Source: DASTOB01 sp035720425
GTDB lineage: Bacteria; Chloroflexota; Limnocylindria; Limnocylindrales; CSP1-4
Length of the DNA stretch: 61,081 nucleotides
Assembly (NCBI GenBank): GCA_035720425.1
Contig: DASTOB010000161.1
Span: 1-61,081, forward strand
Reading direction: 5' to 3'
The notes beneath the pieces are model-generated. The model did no database searches and was not told the origin of the DNA. It saw only the letters and a program-made list of their open reading frames with translations. This document shows, piece by piece, positions 8,703 through 17,943 of this stretch. Each line of letters opens with the position of its first letter. Position 1 is the first letter of the stretch. The translations under genes were made by a program, and so were the position numbers.

Positions 8703-9745
8703 GCGAGGTCGAGCAGGAGCGCCGCGATCTCGCGCGCGTTCGTCGACCCGTAGTTCGCATAGCAGTTGTTCATGAGCACGTGGGTGTCCTTCGCCTGGCC
8801 GGCCACCTCGCGGATGCGAGGAACCCACTCGGCCAGCTCGTCCGGCTCGTAGAGGTAGCGGAAGCGCTCGACCGTTGCGACCCCGCGGGCCTCCCACGTG
8901 TCCGCGCGTCGGCCGTGGAAGCGGACGACCGCGAGGTCCGGCGACGTCGTCGCGGCGATCGGCGGGATGCTGCTCCGGAAACCCTGCGGACCGTCGACCA
9001 TGACGAGCGGGATGGCGTGATCCTCGAGGAAGCGGAGCGTTCGCTCGACGTTCTTCTCGTTGAACCACGTCGCGTTGCGGAACTCGACGGCGCAGCGCAC
9101 GTCGCCGAGACGCTCCTTCGCCTCGACGATCTGGTCGCGGTTCTCCGACGAGGTGAAGAACCAGCGCGGGTACTGGAGCAGCACGGAGCCCAGCTGGCCG
9201 GCTTCCGCGAGCGGCTCGAGGCCGTCGAGGAACCACTCCCAAACGGCGCCCCGAAGCTCGTCGGGCAGGTCCTTGGCGTAGATCCGCGGCTTCTCGCCAA
9301 GCTCCGGCGGGAGGGCGGACCGGAGGTCCTTCGGCAGCCGGCGCGTCTCGGTCGGCTGGCCGGTCATGAGCGCGTGGGCCTTGATGTCGAACGTGAAGTC
9401 CGGCGGCGTCCGCTCGACCCACAGCTCGCTCGTCCGGCGCGACGGCAGCGCGTAGTACGTCGCGTCCACCTCGACGAGCGGGAACCGGCTCGCGTAGAAG
9501 GCGAGGCGCTCCTCCGCGGAATCAGCGCCGGTCGGGTAGAACACGCCGGGGGCGGTCATCGTCGGGTCCGTCCAGGAGGCGGTCCCGACGCGAACGGTCC
9601 CGCCACCGGCGACCGCGATCGGCGCGACCGCCGCGTCGTCGATGCCGGCCAGGCGCTCGCGCGCGGCGTCCGGGCCCGGGTCGTGCTCGGGCGCGAGATC
9701 GGGCGCCGGCACGGCGCCGGGACGCGCGGTGACCATGTTGCCCAC
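8687..9745 (-). CDS. DUF72 domain-containing protein
   Basis: A 352-residue member of the DUF72/YecE TIM-barrel family, which has no firmly established function. Typical signatures: GTASWTDPTM at the barrel start, FYASRFPLVEVDATYYALP, then LLQYPRWFF, CAVEFRNATWF and MNNCYANYGSTNA near the C-terminus. The start is GTG at 9745 (MGNMVTARPG) or ATG at 9736. A TACCCT -10-like hexamer ends just before this point, so the message may be leaderless. The residues after the start (about 15-45) are Ala/Pro-rich and not part of the core domain. Confidence 0.88.
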   Translation of the reverse strand: MGNMVTARPGAVPAPDLAPEHDPGPDAARERLAGIDDAAVAPIAVAGGGTVRVGTASWTDPTMTAPGVFYPTGADSAEERLAFYASRFPLVEVDATYYALPSRRTSELWVERTPPDFTFDIKAHALMTGQPTETRRLPKDLRSALPPELGEKPRIYAKDLPDELRGAVWEWFLDGLEPLAEAGQLGSVLLQYPRWFFTSSENRDQIVEAKERLGDVRCAVEFRNATWFNEKNVERTLRFLEDHAIPLVMVDGPQGFRSSIPPIAATTSPDLAVVRFHGRRADTWEARGVATVERFRYLYEPDELAEWVPRIREVAGQAKDTHVLMNNCYANYGSTNAREIAALLLDLAAGDR

Positions 9746-9751
9746 AGGGTA
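9746..9751 (-). promoter_or_regulatory. Candidate -10 (TACCCT) for a leaderless DUF72 message
   Basis: Read on the minus strand, TACCCT is followed by exactly nine bases and then the ATG at 9736. The same -10/N9/start layout recurs before the genes starting at 16963, 19919 and 32460. No convincing -35 element is seen. Confidence 0.4.
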
Positions 9752-9784
9752 CCGCGGCCGGCGAAACCAGCCAGCCGCGGCCCC

Positions 9785-12700
9785 CTATTCGAGCCGGACC
9801 TTCGCCGTGGCGCGGGCCACCTCGAGTCCGTCGGACACGAGCCGGGTCACGATCGTGTGCGGGCCGCTGCCCACCGATGACGCCTCGAACGCGAAGCGCC
9901 ACGCCTCGACGCCGGTGGCCGCCTGCCAGGCAGCGGGATCTGTCGGCCCGTTCCGTGCGACCACCTGCCACTCGACGCGAGCGTCGGGGCCGACCGTGAA
10001 CGTCACCGACGCCACCTCAGAGGTCGTCGTGTCGAGACGCGCCCGCGCGTAGACCGTATGCTCGCCGTCCGCGAGCGTGCCGAGCGGGGCGCTCCACGTC
10101 CCGCCCGCCTCGTCGAGTGAGGCCTCGGTCGCTGAGCCGAACGACGCGTCGTCGAGCGAGACCTCCACCCGGCGGGTCGTCGGATGGTCGCCCGCGCCCG
10201 ACGGATCAGTACCGGGATCCGGGAAGGCGAAGCGGCCTCCCGCGATCACGGATGACCCCGACGGAACGCGTGAGCCCTCGCCCGGCTCGTCGATCGTGAC
10301 GCCGAAATCGAGCCCGGCGTCTGGCAGCGCTGCCGGGACGATGGCGACCTTCGACGCGTGCGCGCCTTCGTGGCCAAACGCCCACGCCCGCGCCCCGATG
10401 AGCTGGATCTGGAACGTCAGCGGCTCGCCCGCGAAGGCCGGACGGGTCGTCTCGAACGACAGGTCGAACTTCGTCCAGCACAGCTCGCCGGCCGTCGCGC
10501 ACAGCGACGCGGCCGGGACGGGGTTGCCCTGGATGTTCGAGCCTGAGCCGGTGCCCGTGCCGAGCACCGGCTGGAGGGCACCCGGCCCGGAGCCGATCTC
10601 CCGGTCGGTGGCCATGAGCACGCCGGTCGGCCGAACGACGGACGGGTTCTCGGCCGCCACGTAAATCGTGGCGTAGACGTCCGACCCGGCCGGCACCGGC
10701 GCGTCGAGGGTCTCCGCAGCAGCGTAGATCCCGAGCGGCCGGTACGCGGCGGCGACGCTCGTGATGCGGTTCTCGAAGCACTCGAGATCGCCGGGCGTGT
10801 CTGCCGTGTCCAGGTACGATTCGTTGTCGTCGGCGCTGCACGACGGGGTCTTGCCGGGCTCGGCGACGAAGCGGCGGTGGAGGTAGTACGTCAGTGCGTT
10901 CTGACCGGCCGGGGTGTCGAGGCTCGGCTCGACGGACAGGGCGTCAGCGGCGAGGCCAAGGGCGGCCATCGTTCCGGACACCGTTGCGACGGAGGCGGGC
11001 GTGATGGACGTCCCGGCCAGGCCGACGAAGTCCGTGTCGCCGTCGCCGTCGCGGTCGTAGCCGCCGTAGAGGGTGTCCTTGACGGCCTGATCGAGTGCGA
11101 AGAAGTCGTCCTCGAATGAGCGATCCGGAACGAGGGCTCGGCCGAGGATCACGTCCACGGCCCGCCGCGCCCCTTCCGGCGTCGCGGCGCCGTAGCCCTC
11201 GAAGAGGACGTTCGCCTCGCCGAGATACGGGGCCGTCAGCGGATACGGGAAGGTCGATGGCTCGTTGTCCTGGTTGAGCGGGAAGGCGGTCTTGAGCACC
11301 GCCTCGCGCAGCTCGCTCCGGGTCAGGCGCCCATCCTCGAGATAGACCGAATCCTGGATTGCCAGGCCCTCCGCGACGACCTGGCCCGGACGCTGGCCCG
11401 CGAGCTGATCGCCGATCGCGCGGCGCACCTCGGTGAGCACCGTCCCGAAGATGCCGGCCGTGTACGGGGTCGCGGCGGACGTGCCGCCGAATGCGCACTG
11501 GCCCACGGTGCCGGTCCGGCAGGCCGACGGCAGGTTCCCGTCGCCCCACGCGCTGATGTCGGCCGGGATGCCGTCGCCGACGATGGCCCGGCCGCTGTCG
11601 CGCCGGATCGCGCCCACCGTGATGTTCCACGACGCGCCGGTCTGATCCGATCCGTACGTCAGCTGGGGGACGTCGAACGCGTTGCCAACGCCGTTGCCGG
11701 CGGCGAAGAGGGTGATCTGACCGCGCTCGGCGGCCGTCCGGGTTGCCTCATTCGGGCCGACGATCGGGCCGACCGGTGCGCCGCCGATGTACCCGAAGCT
11801 GTGCGACGTGATGTCGACGAACGGGTAGGCGGTCGCCACCGATTCGTCGAGGCCCTCGACGAAGAAGAGCAGGCAGGTAGGGCAGTAGCCATAGCGGTTC
11901 CCGGTCGACACGGACGCGGAGCCCGTCCCGTGGCCGTCGTCGTCGAGGATCGGGGTAGCGTCGGCGGCGGCGTTCGACGCCGACGAATCGTTCGCGTCGA
12001 CGGCACCGATGATCTTGGTTCCCGGGATCCAGTACATCCGGCCCAGCTCGACCTGGTCGAAGACGTTGCGATCCTGTGCCGGGAAGTACCCCTGGCCGGT
12101 CGTGATCGGCAGGGCCTGGGCGTCCGGCGGATAGCCCGGGAGGTACTCGGACGGATGGCGCGTGAACTCGCGGGTCAGGGCGAGGACGTCCGGATCCGGG
12201 TACGTCGTTGCGCTGAACTCGAGGTGGTACGGGTTGACGCCGGAGTCGGCCACGCCGATGACGGTCAGGGCCGTCGTGTCCTCGGCGAGGCGGGCGGCGT
12301 CGGCCACGAGGACCGACGTCGTCTGGCGCCGCTCGAGCCCGTCCGCATCGGTCGCCTTGAGCGTTACCAGGTGATGTCCGGCAGCGAGGGTCGGCGCGAT
12401 CGCGGCACCCTGCGCTTCGAAGCGCCCATCGTTGTCGAGGTCCCACGCTGCGTCGACGGGGGCGGCGCCGCCCTCCACGGAGCCGTCGAGCCGCTGGGTG
12501 GCGCCGATCTCGAAGCGATAGGGGCCGCCCGCCGACACGACGGGTCGAGGATCGGGCTCCTGGGCGCGCCCGACGGCGGTCGCATGGACCGTGTCGGTCG
12601 CGGTGAGGAAGCGCTCGAGGGCCAGCGTCCACGTGCCGGGCTGCGGACCGGCCACGCCCCCGGCCTCGAACTGGAGGACGAGGTTCGTCGCCCCGTTGCC

Positions 12701-13384
12701 GGAGTAGTCCTGCTCGACGCCGTTGGGGTCGAACACGTGGAGGTCGTAGTCGTTGGCCGGGTTCGTCCACGTCACCTCGGCCTCGAACGAGCTCAGTCCC
12801 GCCGGGACCTCGAAGGGGAACTCGAGGAAGGTCATGAGCGCCGGCGCGCCGAGCGACGCGCCGGGCAGGAGATCGTCCTTCGCGTCGTCGAGCAGGGTCA
12901 CGGTCGCTGCCGGCGCGACGACGACGATGACGGCGTCCGATGCCGTCCCGCCCGTCCCGTCGCGGACGGTGAGGGTCGCCGAGTAGTGGCCAGGTGCCAC
13001 GCCGGTCGTGTCGAGGAGGGCCGTGGCGCCGTCCTGACCCTCGACGAAGGAACCGACTGGCGAGGTCCAGGCGTACGAGTAGGGTTCCGACCCTCCCCAG
13101 GCCGCCCCGAGGAGCAGGGCCCGACCGCCCGTCGCCACGAACGGCGAGTCGCCGGCATCCGCGATGAGCGGGCTCGGCTCAGCGTCCGTGCCGCCGGACG
13201 GGGTGCCGAGGGCGGCGGTTCCGGTTACCTCGACCGTCCCGGACGCGGCGATGGGACGGGAGCCGTTCCCCGCGGGTTGCCCGTCGACCGTCTCGATCGC
13301 GATCGACGGGGACCCGGCCAGGGTCAGGCCGGCGACGAACAGCACGGCGATGCTCGCCGTCAGGGCAGTCCTGAGCGTACGCAT
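9785..13384 (-). CDS. Large secreted S8 serine protease with PKD/PPC-like domains
   Basis: Exported 1199-residue subtilase. The start at 13384 gives a signal peptide (MRTLRTALTASIAVLFVAG) and is preceded by AGAGGA at a fair distance. Order: signal peptide; Ig/PKD-like domain (about 80-165); jelly-roll PPC-like domain (about 185-275; ending GPQPGTWTLALERF); second PKD-like domain (about 285-365); S8 catalytic domain (about 370-660); long C-terminal beta-rich region. Catalytic Asp is in GVADSGVNPYH, His in DDGHGTGSA and Ser in GGTSAATPYTAG. The His motif reads HGTG rather than HGTH. The insert-rich catalytic domain resembles archaeal and chloroflexal secreted subtilases. Target unknown. Confidence 0.9.
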   Translation of the reverse strand: MRTLRTALTASIAVLFVAGLTLAGSPSIAIETVDGQPAGNGSRPIAASGTVEVTGTAALGTPSGGTDAEPSPLIADAGDSPFVATGGRALLLGAAWGGSEPYSYAWTSPVGSFVEGQDGATALLDTTGVAPGHYSATLTVRDGTGGTASDAVIVVVAPAATVTLLDDAKDDLLPGASLGAPALMTFLEFPFEVPAGLSSFEAEVTWTNPANDYDLHVFDPNGVEQDYSGNGATNLVLQFEAGGVAGPQPGTWTLALERFLTATDTVHATAVGRAQEPDPRPVVSAGGPYRFEIGATQRLDGSVEGGAAPVDAAWDLDNDGRFEAQGAAIAPTLAAGHHLVTLKATDADGLERRQTTSVLVADAARLAEDTTALTVIGVADSGVNPYHLEFSATTYPDPDVLALTREFTRHPSEYLPGYPPDAQALPITTGQGYFPAQDRNVFDQVELGRMYWIPGTKIIGAVDANDSSASNAAADATPILDDDGHGTGSASVSTGNRYGYCPTCLLFFVEGLDESVATAYPFVDITSHSFGYIGGAPVGPIVGPNEATRTAAERGQITLFAAGNGVGNAFDVPQLTYGSDQTGASWNITVGAIRRDSGRAIVGDGIPADISAWGDGNLPSACRTGTVGQCAFGGTSAATPYTAGIFGTVLTEVRRAIGDQLAGQRPGQVVAEGLAIQDSVYLEDGRLTRSELREAVLKTAFPLNQDNEPSTFPYPLTAPYLGEANVLFEGYGAATPEGARRAVDVILGRALVPDRSFEDDFFALDQAVKDTLYGGYDRDGDGDTDFVGLAGTSITPASVATVSGTMAALGLAADALSVEPSLDTPAGQNALTYYLHRRFVAEPGKTPSCSADDNESYLDTADTPGDLECFENRITSVAAAYRPLGIYAAAETLDAPVPAGSDVYATIYVAAENPSVVRPTGVLMATDREIGSGPGALQPVLGTGTGSGSNIQGNPVPAASLCATAGELCWTKFDLSFETTRPAFAGEPLTFQIQLIGARAWAFGHEGAHASKVAIVPAALPDAGLDFGVTIDEPGEGSRVPSGSSVIAGGRFAFPDPGTDPSGAGDHPTTRRVEVSLDDASFGSATEASLDEAGGTWSAPLGTLADGEHTVYARARLDTTTSEVASVTFTVGPDARVEWQVVARNGPTDPAAWQAATGVEAWRFAFEASSVGSGPHTIVTRLVSDGLEVARATAKVRLE

Positions 13385-13481
13385 GGATCGAAATCCTCTG
13401 GGCAGGGCAGGGGCACTCAACAGGGTCTGGAAGCGGCGCGCCAGCCGAGGGGGAGGCGCGCCGCCCGGATGTGGCCCGGAG

Positions 13482-15056
13482 CTACTCGTCGTACTCCGGG
13501 CAGAAGGGCGCGCTCGCGTCGTAAGCGGCGCTCGCGTCGTTCGTGACCGCTCGAAGCGCGTCTACGCGACCGTGCCCGAAGCACTCGTCGTAGCCAGGCA
13601 ACCCGATGTCGACGGCGGTCGCGGCGAGCAGGTCCGCGACACGCGACGGGGCGATCCGCACGTCACCGTCCGACCCGAGCTTGCCGAACGACGAGACGAT
13701 GAGCGCGGCCACGCCGGCCGCGTGGGGCGAGGCCATCGAGGTCCCGGAGATGCAGCCGTAGGTGTTGCCGGGGAAGGTGGACAGGATCATGTTCCTGCGG
13801 CTGCAGTCGCCGGTCGTCCCGTTTCCACCCGGCGCGGACACGTCCGCCTTGCCGTCTCCGTAGTTGGAGTACGACGACTTCTCGCTCCGCGCTCCGAGCG
13901 CGACGGTGCCGGTCACGCCGTCGGTCTCGGCCGGGACGACGTCGCACTCGGGGTCGATCGGCTCGCCGGTGTCCTCGTCGACCGGGTTGGCGAGGTCCTG
14001 GTCGCTGTTGCCGAGCGCTGCGACGGGGGCGACGCCCTGCTTGATCGCGTAGCGCACCGCCCGGTTGACGGCTTCCCGGAAGGCCGCCTGGTCGGGATCG
14101 CTGCCGCACTTGAACTCCGTCGACGACTGGAAGGTCTTGTCGTCGACGAAGAAGCTCATGTTGATGACATCGAGCCGGGCGTCACCCGCATACGTGAGGC
14201 CGTCGACGACGTCGCTCACGTAGCAGTGCCCATCGGTGTCGCAGACCTTGACCGGCACGAGCGTGACGTTCGGCGCGATGCCGACGATGCCGACGCCGTT
14301 TGCCTGCGCCGCGATCGTCCCGGCGACATGCGTCCCGTGGAAGTTGTTGTCGACGCACGGCCCGGTCGGGGCGGCGAGGCTCGGCTCGGCGGGTGGGTTG
14401 TCGGCCGTGAAGTCGCGACCTCGGGCGCAGTCGACATTCGTGGAGCCGCCGGGGATGCCGTCGTCGTCGAAGTCGAGATGGAGGCCATCGATGCCCGTGT
14501 CGAGGACGCCGACGTCGACCGCACGCCAGCCTGCCTGGTGGGCGTGGGCCTGCGCCGTCCGGATCATCGCCATGTCCCACTGCTCGCCCTCGAGCGGGTC
14601 GGTCGTCTCGTCCGGTCCGCCACCGCCCGGGCCCTGGCCGTCGGCGCGGGGCGCGGCGGCCATCTCAGCCGCCGATGGGACACCACGGAAGCTGCGGTCT
14701 CGGCCGACCGCCTCGACGAGCGCGTAGCTGCTCATGAGCGCCACAAACCCAGAGTTGGCAGAGTCGACGATCATGACCCCGATCTGCTGGGACAGGTCGC
14801 TCGCAACGGTGCCGCCGGCGGCGGCTACGAGCTGGAGCGCGTACGCGTGGTTGAGGGCATAGTCGCCGCCCAGCGCATAGCTCCCGTCGAGGGCGTACGA
14901 CCCCCCGAACACGACGACGTAGCGCTGGCTGGCCGCCTGTGCGGCACTCATTCCCCCCGGACCGGCGAGAACGCTGCCCGCAAGGAGTCCGACCATTGCG
15001 AGCCGGGCCGCCGTCGCGCGCAGGCTCCGGCGGCTGACCGGTACCGAACCGTCCAT
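13482..15056 (-). CDS. Secreted S8 serine protease with YAL-repeat propeptide
   Basis: Exported subtilase of 524 residues starting at 15056 (MDGSVPVSRRSLRA; twin-Arg-like, hydrophobic core, Ala-X-Ala cut). Residues 44-125 form an I9-like propeptide that carries four six-residue repeats ending YAL. The catalytic domain (about 165-480) has Asp in VLDTGIDGLH, His in NNFHGTHVAGT and Ser in SGTSMASPHAAG; Cys-rich segments suggest disulfides. It lies 97 bases upstream of the large S8 protease on the same strand; they could be co-transcribed. Family certain, substrate unknown. Confidence 0.92.
   Translation of the reverse strand: MDGSVPVSRRSLRATAARLAMVGLLAGSVLAGPGGMSAAQAASQRYVVVFGGSYALDGSYALGGDYALNHAYALQLVAAAGGTVASDLSQQIGVMIVDSANSGFVALMSSYALVEAVGRDRSFRGVPSAAEMAAAPRADGQGPGGGGPDETTDPLEGEQWDMAMIRTAQAHAHQAGWRAVDVGVLDTGIDGLHLDFDDDGIPGGSTNVDCARGRDFTADNPPAEPSLAAPTGPCVDNNFHGTHVAGTIAAQANGVGIVGIAPNVTLVPVKVCDTDGHCYVSDVVDGLTYAGDARLDVINMSFFVDDKTFQSSTEFKCGSDPDQAAFREAVNRAVRYAIKQGVAPVAALGNSDQDLANPVDEDTGEPIDPECDVVPAETDGVTGTVALGARSEKSSYSNYGDGKADVSAPGGNGTTGDCSRRNMILSTFPGNTYGCISGTSMASPHAAGVAALIVSSFGKLGSDGDVRIAPSRVADLLAATAVDIGLPGYDECFGHGRVDALRAVTNDASAAYDASAPFCPEYDE
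14835..14906 (-). repeat. Four 18-bp units encoding [x][G/H][S/D/A]YAL in the protease propeptide
   Basis: Residues 51-74 of the S8 protease read GGSYAL, DGSYAL, GGDYAL, NHAYAL in a row. A further lone SYAL appears later in the propeptide. The units are 18 bases long and in frame. They replace the simple loop expected between the first strand (YVVVF) and first helix of an I9 domain. Confidence 0.75.
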
Positions 15057-15222
15057 CTGATGGATCTCCCTCGGCTGGTGTGGGCCGCGCGGCGTCGTGG
15101 GGTGGGGTGCCACCACGTCGCGTGGTTGCAGTGCCCAGGAGGGTCGCCACCACGGCGAGGGGTGTCAAGGCTCGGGGTGCCGAGATTCGTTACAGATCCA
15201 TTGCAGCGGGCGGGATTGCGCG

Positions 15223-16053
15223 TCAGGCCGGTCGTGCCCGCTGACGCACGTCGTGGGGGGTTGCCTCGTCGAACGTGAGGCCACGGTCCCATACCGCGTC
15301 GAACGCGATCTTCAGGACCTGGGCGAGCGACGGATGCTCGACCACGACGATCGTGAGCGCCTCGCTGCTTGCGACCGGATCCTCCATCCCGAACATGACG
15401 ATCGTCTCGTCGATGATCACGAGCTTGAGCGGGAGGCGCTCGACGAACCGGGCCTGCTCGCCCGCCTCGATGAACCGTCGCACTCCATCGGCCGTCACCG
15501 GGTCATCGAACACCGACAGCTCGTACACGCTCCGCGCGTCATGGGTCCGGGTGACCTCGATGCCCTCGACGTTCTCCTGCGGCGGTTTCGCGTAGGGCGG
15601 CTTGGTGAAGACGAGGATCTCGCGCTGGACCTGGTGCTGGAGCTCGGTGAACCGTCGGTTGATCGCCGCCGTGTCACGCAGGACCTCGATGTACTCGAGC
15701 GGGTCCGTGTGGGCTCGGCCGGCTTCGAACTCCGGCGTGAGCGCTTCGACGATCTGGGCCGCCTCGCGCTCGAGTTCGGCGAGCGCGTCGCGCTGCGTCG
15801 TGACCAGGCGCTCGATCGCGAGCTCCGGAGCGATTGCCGTGTACTTGACCTGGGTCCCCGGTCGAGCCGACGCGAGCCCCTTCTTGACGAGGCTGCCGAG
15901 GACGTCGTAGATCCGCTGTCGCGGCAGCTCCGCCTGGCGCGCGACCTGGGCCGCGGTGAATGCGTCGCGCCGGATCAGCGCGGCATACGCGCGGGCCTCG
16001 TAGCTGGTCAGGCCGAGGCGCGTGAGGCGAGCGACGAGGCGGCCGGCGTCCAC
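15223..16053 (-). CDS. TrmB family transcriptional regulator
   Basis: A 276-residue regulator starting at GTG 16053 (VDAGRLVARLTRLGLTSYEARAYAALI). Residues 1-85 are a TrmB-type winged helix (AQVARQAELPRQRIYDVLGSLVKKGLAS), followed by a coiled coil (about 90-140) and the C-terminal TrmB sensor region. TrmB proteins usually sense sugars or other small metabolites. Longer in-frame readings run into the end of the upstream oxidoreductase gene and look like shadow sequence. It follows that gene by 31 bases on the same strand, so the pair likely forms an operon. Confidence 0.85.
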   Translation of the reverse strand: MDAGRLVARLTRLGLTSYEARAYAALIRRDAFTAAQVARQAELPRQRIYDVLGSLVKKGLASARPGTQVKYTAIAPELAIERLVTTQRDALAELEREAAQIVEALTPEFEAGRAHTDPLEYIEVLRDTAAINRRFTELQHQVQREILVFTKPPYAKPPQENVEGIEVTRTHDARSVYELSVFDDPVTADGVRRFIEAGEQARFVERLPLKLVIIDETIVMFGMEDPVASSEALTIVVVEHPSLAQVLKIAFDAVWDRGLTFDEATPHDVRQRARPA

Positions 16054-16084
16054 CGCTCGATGCTCGCCCCCACCGGGCGTGGTG

Positions 16085-16963
16085 TCAAATGAGCGGCACG
16101 ACTTCTTCGTTGAACCGCTCGGCGGCAGCGACGATGGCGGCCGGATCGGTGACCTCGAACCACAGGGCGAGGTGGGTGACGCCGAGCGCGGCGAAGGCAC
16201 GGATCTCCGATGCGACGGCGCGTGGATCGCCGCGCATGGCGTAATACCCGTCGTCGTCCGTTCGGCCGAGCTGCACGGGCGTCCGAGCGGTCAGGATCGG
16301 CATCGGCCGACCCGCTTCCTCGGCCGCCGCGCGGATGATCGGGAGGCGCTCGCCGTACTTCGTCGGGCCGGTCCCGCTCGAGTGGTACCCATCGGCCAAG
16401 CGGCCGACGCGCCGGAGCGCCGCCTCCGCCCGCCCGCCGACGTAGATCGGCAGGCCTGCGCCCTGGTCCGGAAGCGGTCCGAACACGAAGTCGTCGAGGG
16501 TGTGGAACCGACCGTGGAATGGCTCCTGCGACCCCGACCAGAGATGGCGCCACAGTCGGATCGCCTCGTCGAGGTACGCGCCGCGGACCCGGAACCGATC
16601 GCCGTGACCCATGTTCGCGAACTCGCGCTCGTGCCAGCCGCCGCCGACGCCGGCAATCACCCGACCTCCGGTCAGCGAGTCGAGCGTCGCGAGCTCCTTG
16701 GCCAAAAGCACCGCGTCGCGCGGCGGCACGACGATGACGCTCGTCCCGAGCTTGAGGGCCGGGAATCGCGCGCCGACCCAGGCGAGGGTGAGGATCGCCT
16801 CGTAGATCCGGCCGTACTCGGGCTCGGCCGCGTGGTCGACGAGGACATGGTCGGTCGTCCAGGCCGTCGACCAGCCGAGGCGCACGGCGACCTCCGCGGC
16901 CGCCTCGATTCCCTCGCGCGAGGCCCCGTCGGGGAAGTTCGGAAGGCAGATGCCGAAATCCAT
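16085..16963 (-). CDS. LLM-class (F420-dependent type) oxidoreductase
   Basis: A 292-residue luciferase-like TIM-barrel enzyme starting MDFGICLPNFPDG. It shows TDHVLV, LGTSVIVVPPRDAVLLAKELATLDSLTGGR and GVGGGWHEREFANMG, the hallmark stretch of F420-dependent LLM reductases and monooxygenases, and a late PIYVGGRAEAALRRVGR block. Cofactor F420 is inferred from family resemblance; substrate unknown. The ATG at 16963 lies nine bases after a TACCAT -10-like box, which suggests a leaderless message. An in-frame ATG at 16996 would lengthen it by eleven residues. Confidence 0.87.
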   Translation of the reverse strand: MDFGICLPNFPDGASREGIEAAAEVAVRLGWSTAWTTDHVLVDHAAEPEYGRIYEAILTLAWVGARFPALKLGTSVIVVPPRDAVLLAKELATLDSLTGGRVIAGVGGGWHEREFANMGHGDRFRVRGAYLDEAIRLWRHLWSGSQEPFHGRFHTLDDFVFGPLPDQGAGLPIYVGGRAEAALRRVGRLADGYHSSGTGPTKYGERLPIIRAAAEEAGRPMPILTARTPVQLGRTDDDGYYAMRGDPRAVASEIRAFAALGVTHLALWFEVTDPAAIVAAAERFNEEVVPLI

Positions 16964-16972
16964 CTCGCCCGG

Positions 16973-16978
16973 ATGGTA
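16973..16978 (-). promoter_or_regulatory. Candidate -10 (TACCAT) before the LLM gene
   Basis: On the minus strand TACCAT is followed by nine bases and then the ATG at 16963, leaving no room for a normal leader with a ribosome-binding site. Confidence 0.4.
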
Positions 16979-17310
16979 TCCCGCACCTGCCTCCACTCGC
17001 CCGTGACGATGGGGTCGTCAAATCTGGCATTCGCGCACCGACTGACGACCGATCCGGCCCGAACGCGCTGCGCCTATCGCCGCCCCGGCACGCTGGTGAC
17101 GATGCGGTCGTAACCGCGCCCGATAGGCGTGCACTCCATGCCGCCGACGCTCGCCTGTCGGCCGAATACCCCCAACCGTGACGACCCGATCGTCATGGCG
17201 GGCCCGAGGTTGGCCAGGGGCGGGCCCGATCTCCGGCCAGGGACGGACCTCGCCGCATCCGCCGCTGACCGCATCCGCCGCGGCCGCCGCCTTCGCACCC
17301 GCCGCACACC

Positions 17311-17358
17311 CATCCGCCGCGGGCCGCATCCGCCGCGGGCCGCATCCGCCGCGGGCCG
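17311..17358 (+). repeat. Three exact 16-bp tandem repeats
   Basis: CATCCGCCGCGGGCCG occurs three times without interruption. Degenerate relatives (CCGCATCCGCCGCTGA) lie just upstream from about 17252. Non-coding. Confidence 0.85.
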
Positions 17359-17505
17359 CGCTACCCTCCGCACCCGCCCGTCACTCCGCGCACCCGCGAC
17401 CGAGCCCGCCCACTGCCCGCGCCACCCCTCCAAACCCGCCCCTTTACACGCTGCACCCGCGCGCCCTCACGCCGCACCCTTTCACGGCGGCACTCTGTCC
17501 CGGCC

Positions 17506-17700
17506 GATGCTGCTGCCAGCATCAAATCCGGGGTAGCGGGGCCGACAGGGAAGGCCACCGCCGTTCCTCGGACCCGTCCTATCGCCCTCCGAGGCCGCTC
17601 CTGCTGGTGGGAGCAGCACGACCGCCGATTGGAAGGCCACCGCCTTTCCTGGAACCCGTCCTATCGGACCGATACCGCCACATTTGATGCTGGGGGCATC
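17506..17700. repeat. 195-bp element with terminal inverted repeats (MITE-like)
   Basis: The left end (GATGC..CCAGCATCAAAT..GG) is matched in inverted orientation by the right end (ATTTGATGCTGG..GCATC). Inside, a motif GGAAGGCCACCGCC with TTCCT and ACCCGTCCTATCG following occurs twice, about 82 bases apart (near 17549 and 17631), flanking a central CTGCT/AGCAG hairpin. No transposase or open frame; size and structure fit a non-autonomous mobile element or a large structured RNA. Confidence 0.55.
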
Positions 17701-17735
17701 ACCGGCCCGTGGAAGGGGTCGCCGGACGGGGCGCC

Positions 17736-17840
17736 GCTCGGAACCCGGAGAGCGCCGAACCCGTGGTGTTGCGCGGAACCCGGAGCGGACCGATCCCGCG
17801 GCGCTGCGCGGAACCCGAAGCGGCCCGCTCCGCACGACCG
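17736..17840 (+). repeat. Three 35-bp direct repeats upstream of merR
   Basis: Units begin at 17736, 17771 and 17806 with GCKCGGAACCCGRAG and have an exact 35-base period; the second half of each unit is less conserved. Non-coding. Confidence 0.75.
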
Positions 17841-17911
17841 CACGAGCGCATTGAGGCAGCGCCGCGGCCACGAAGCCTGTCGATCGCACAGCTCGCCAAA
17901 CCAAGAGCCTA

Positions 17912-17943
17912 ACCTTTACGTAAACGACAAGGTGTGCTACGAT
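17912..17943 (+). promoter_or_regulatory. merR promoter with MerR-type operator
   Basis: A -35-like TTTACG (17915-17920) and -10 TACGAT (17938-17943) are separated by 17 bases. The -35 region lies inside a perfect TTTACGTAAA palindrome (17915-17924), and ACCTT/AAGGT arms at 17912 and 17929 form a wider inverted repeat in the spacer, the classic place for a MerR-family operator. Only six bases separate the -10 from the GTG start, so the message is predicted to be leaderless and autoregulated. Confidence 0.65.

Noticed and set aside
17129..17536. Plus- and minus-strand frames of 100-135 residues in the gene desert
   Set aside because: Pro/Ala/Arg or Gly/Arg low-complexity readings over tandem repeats with no start signals.
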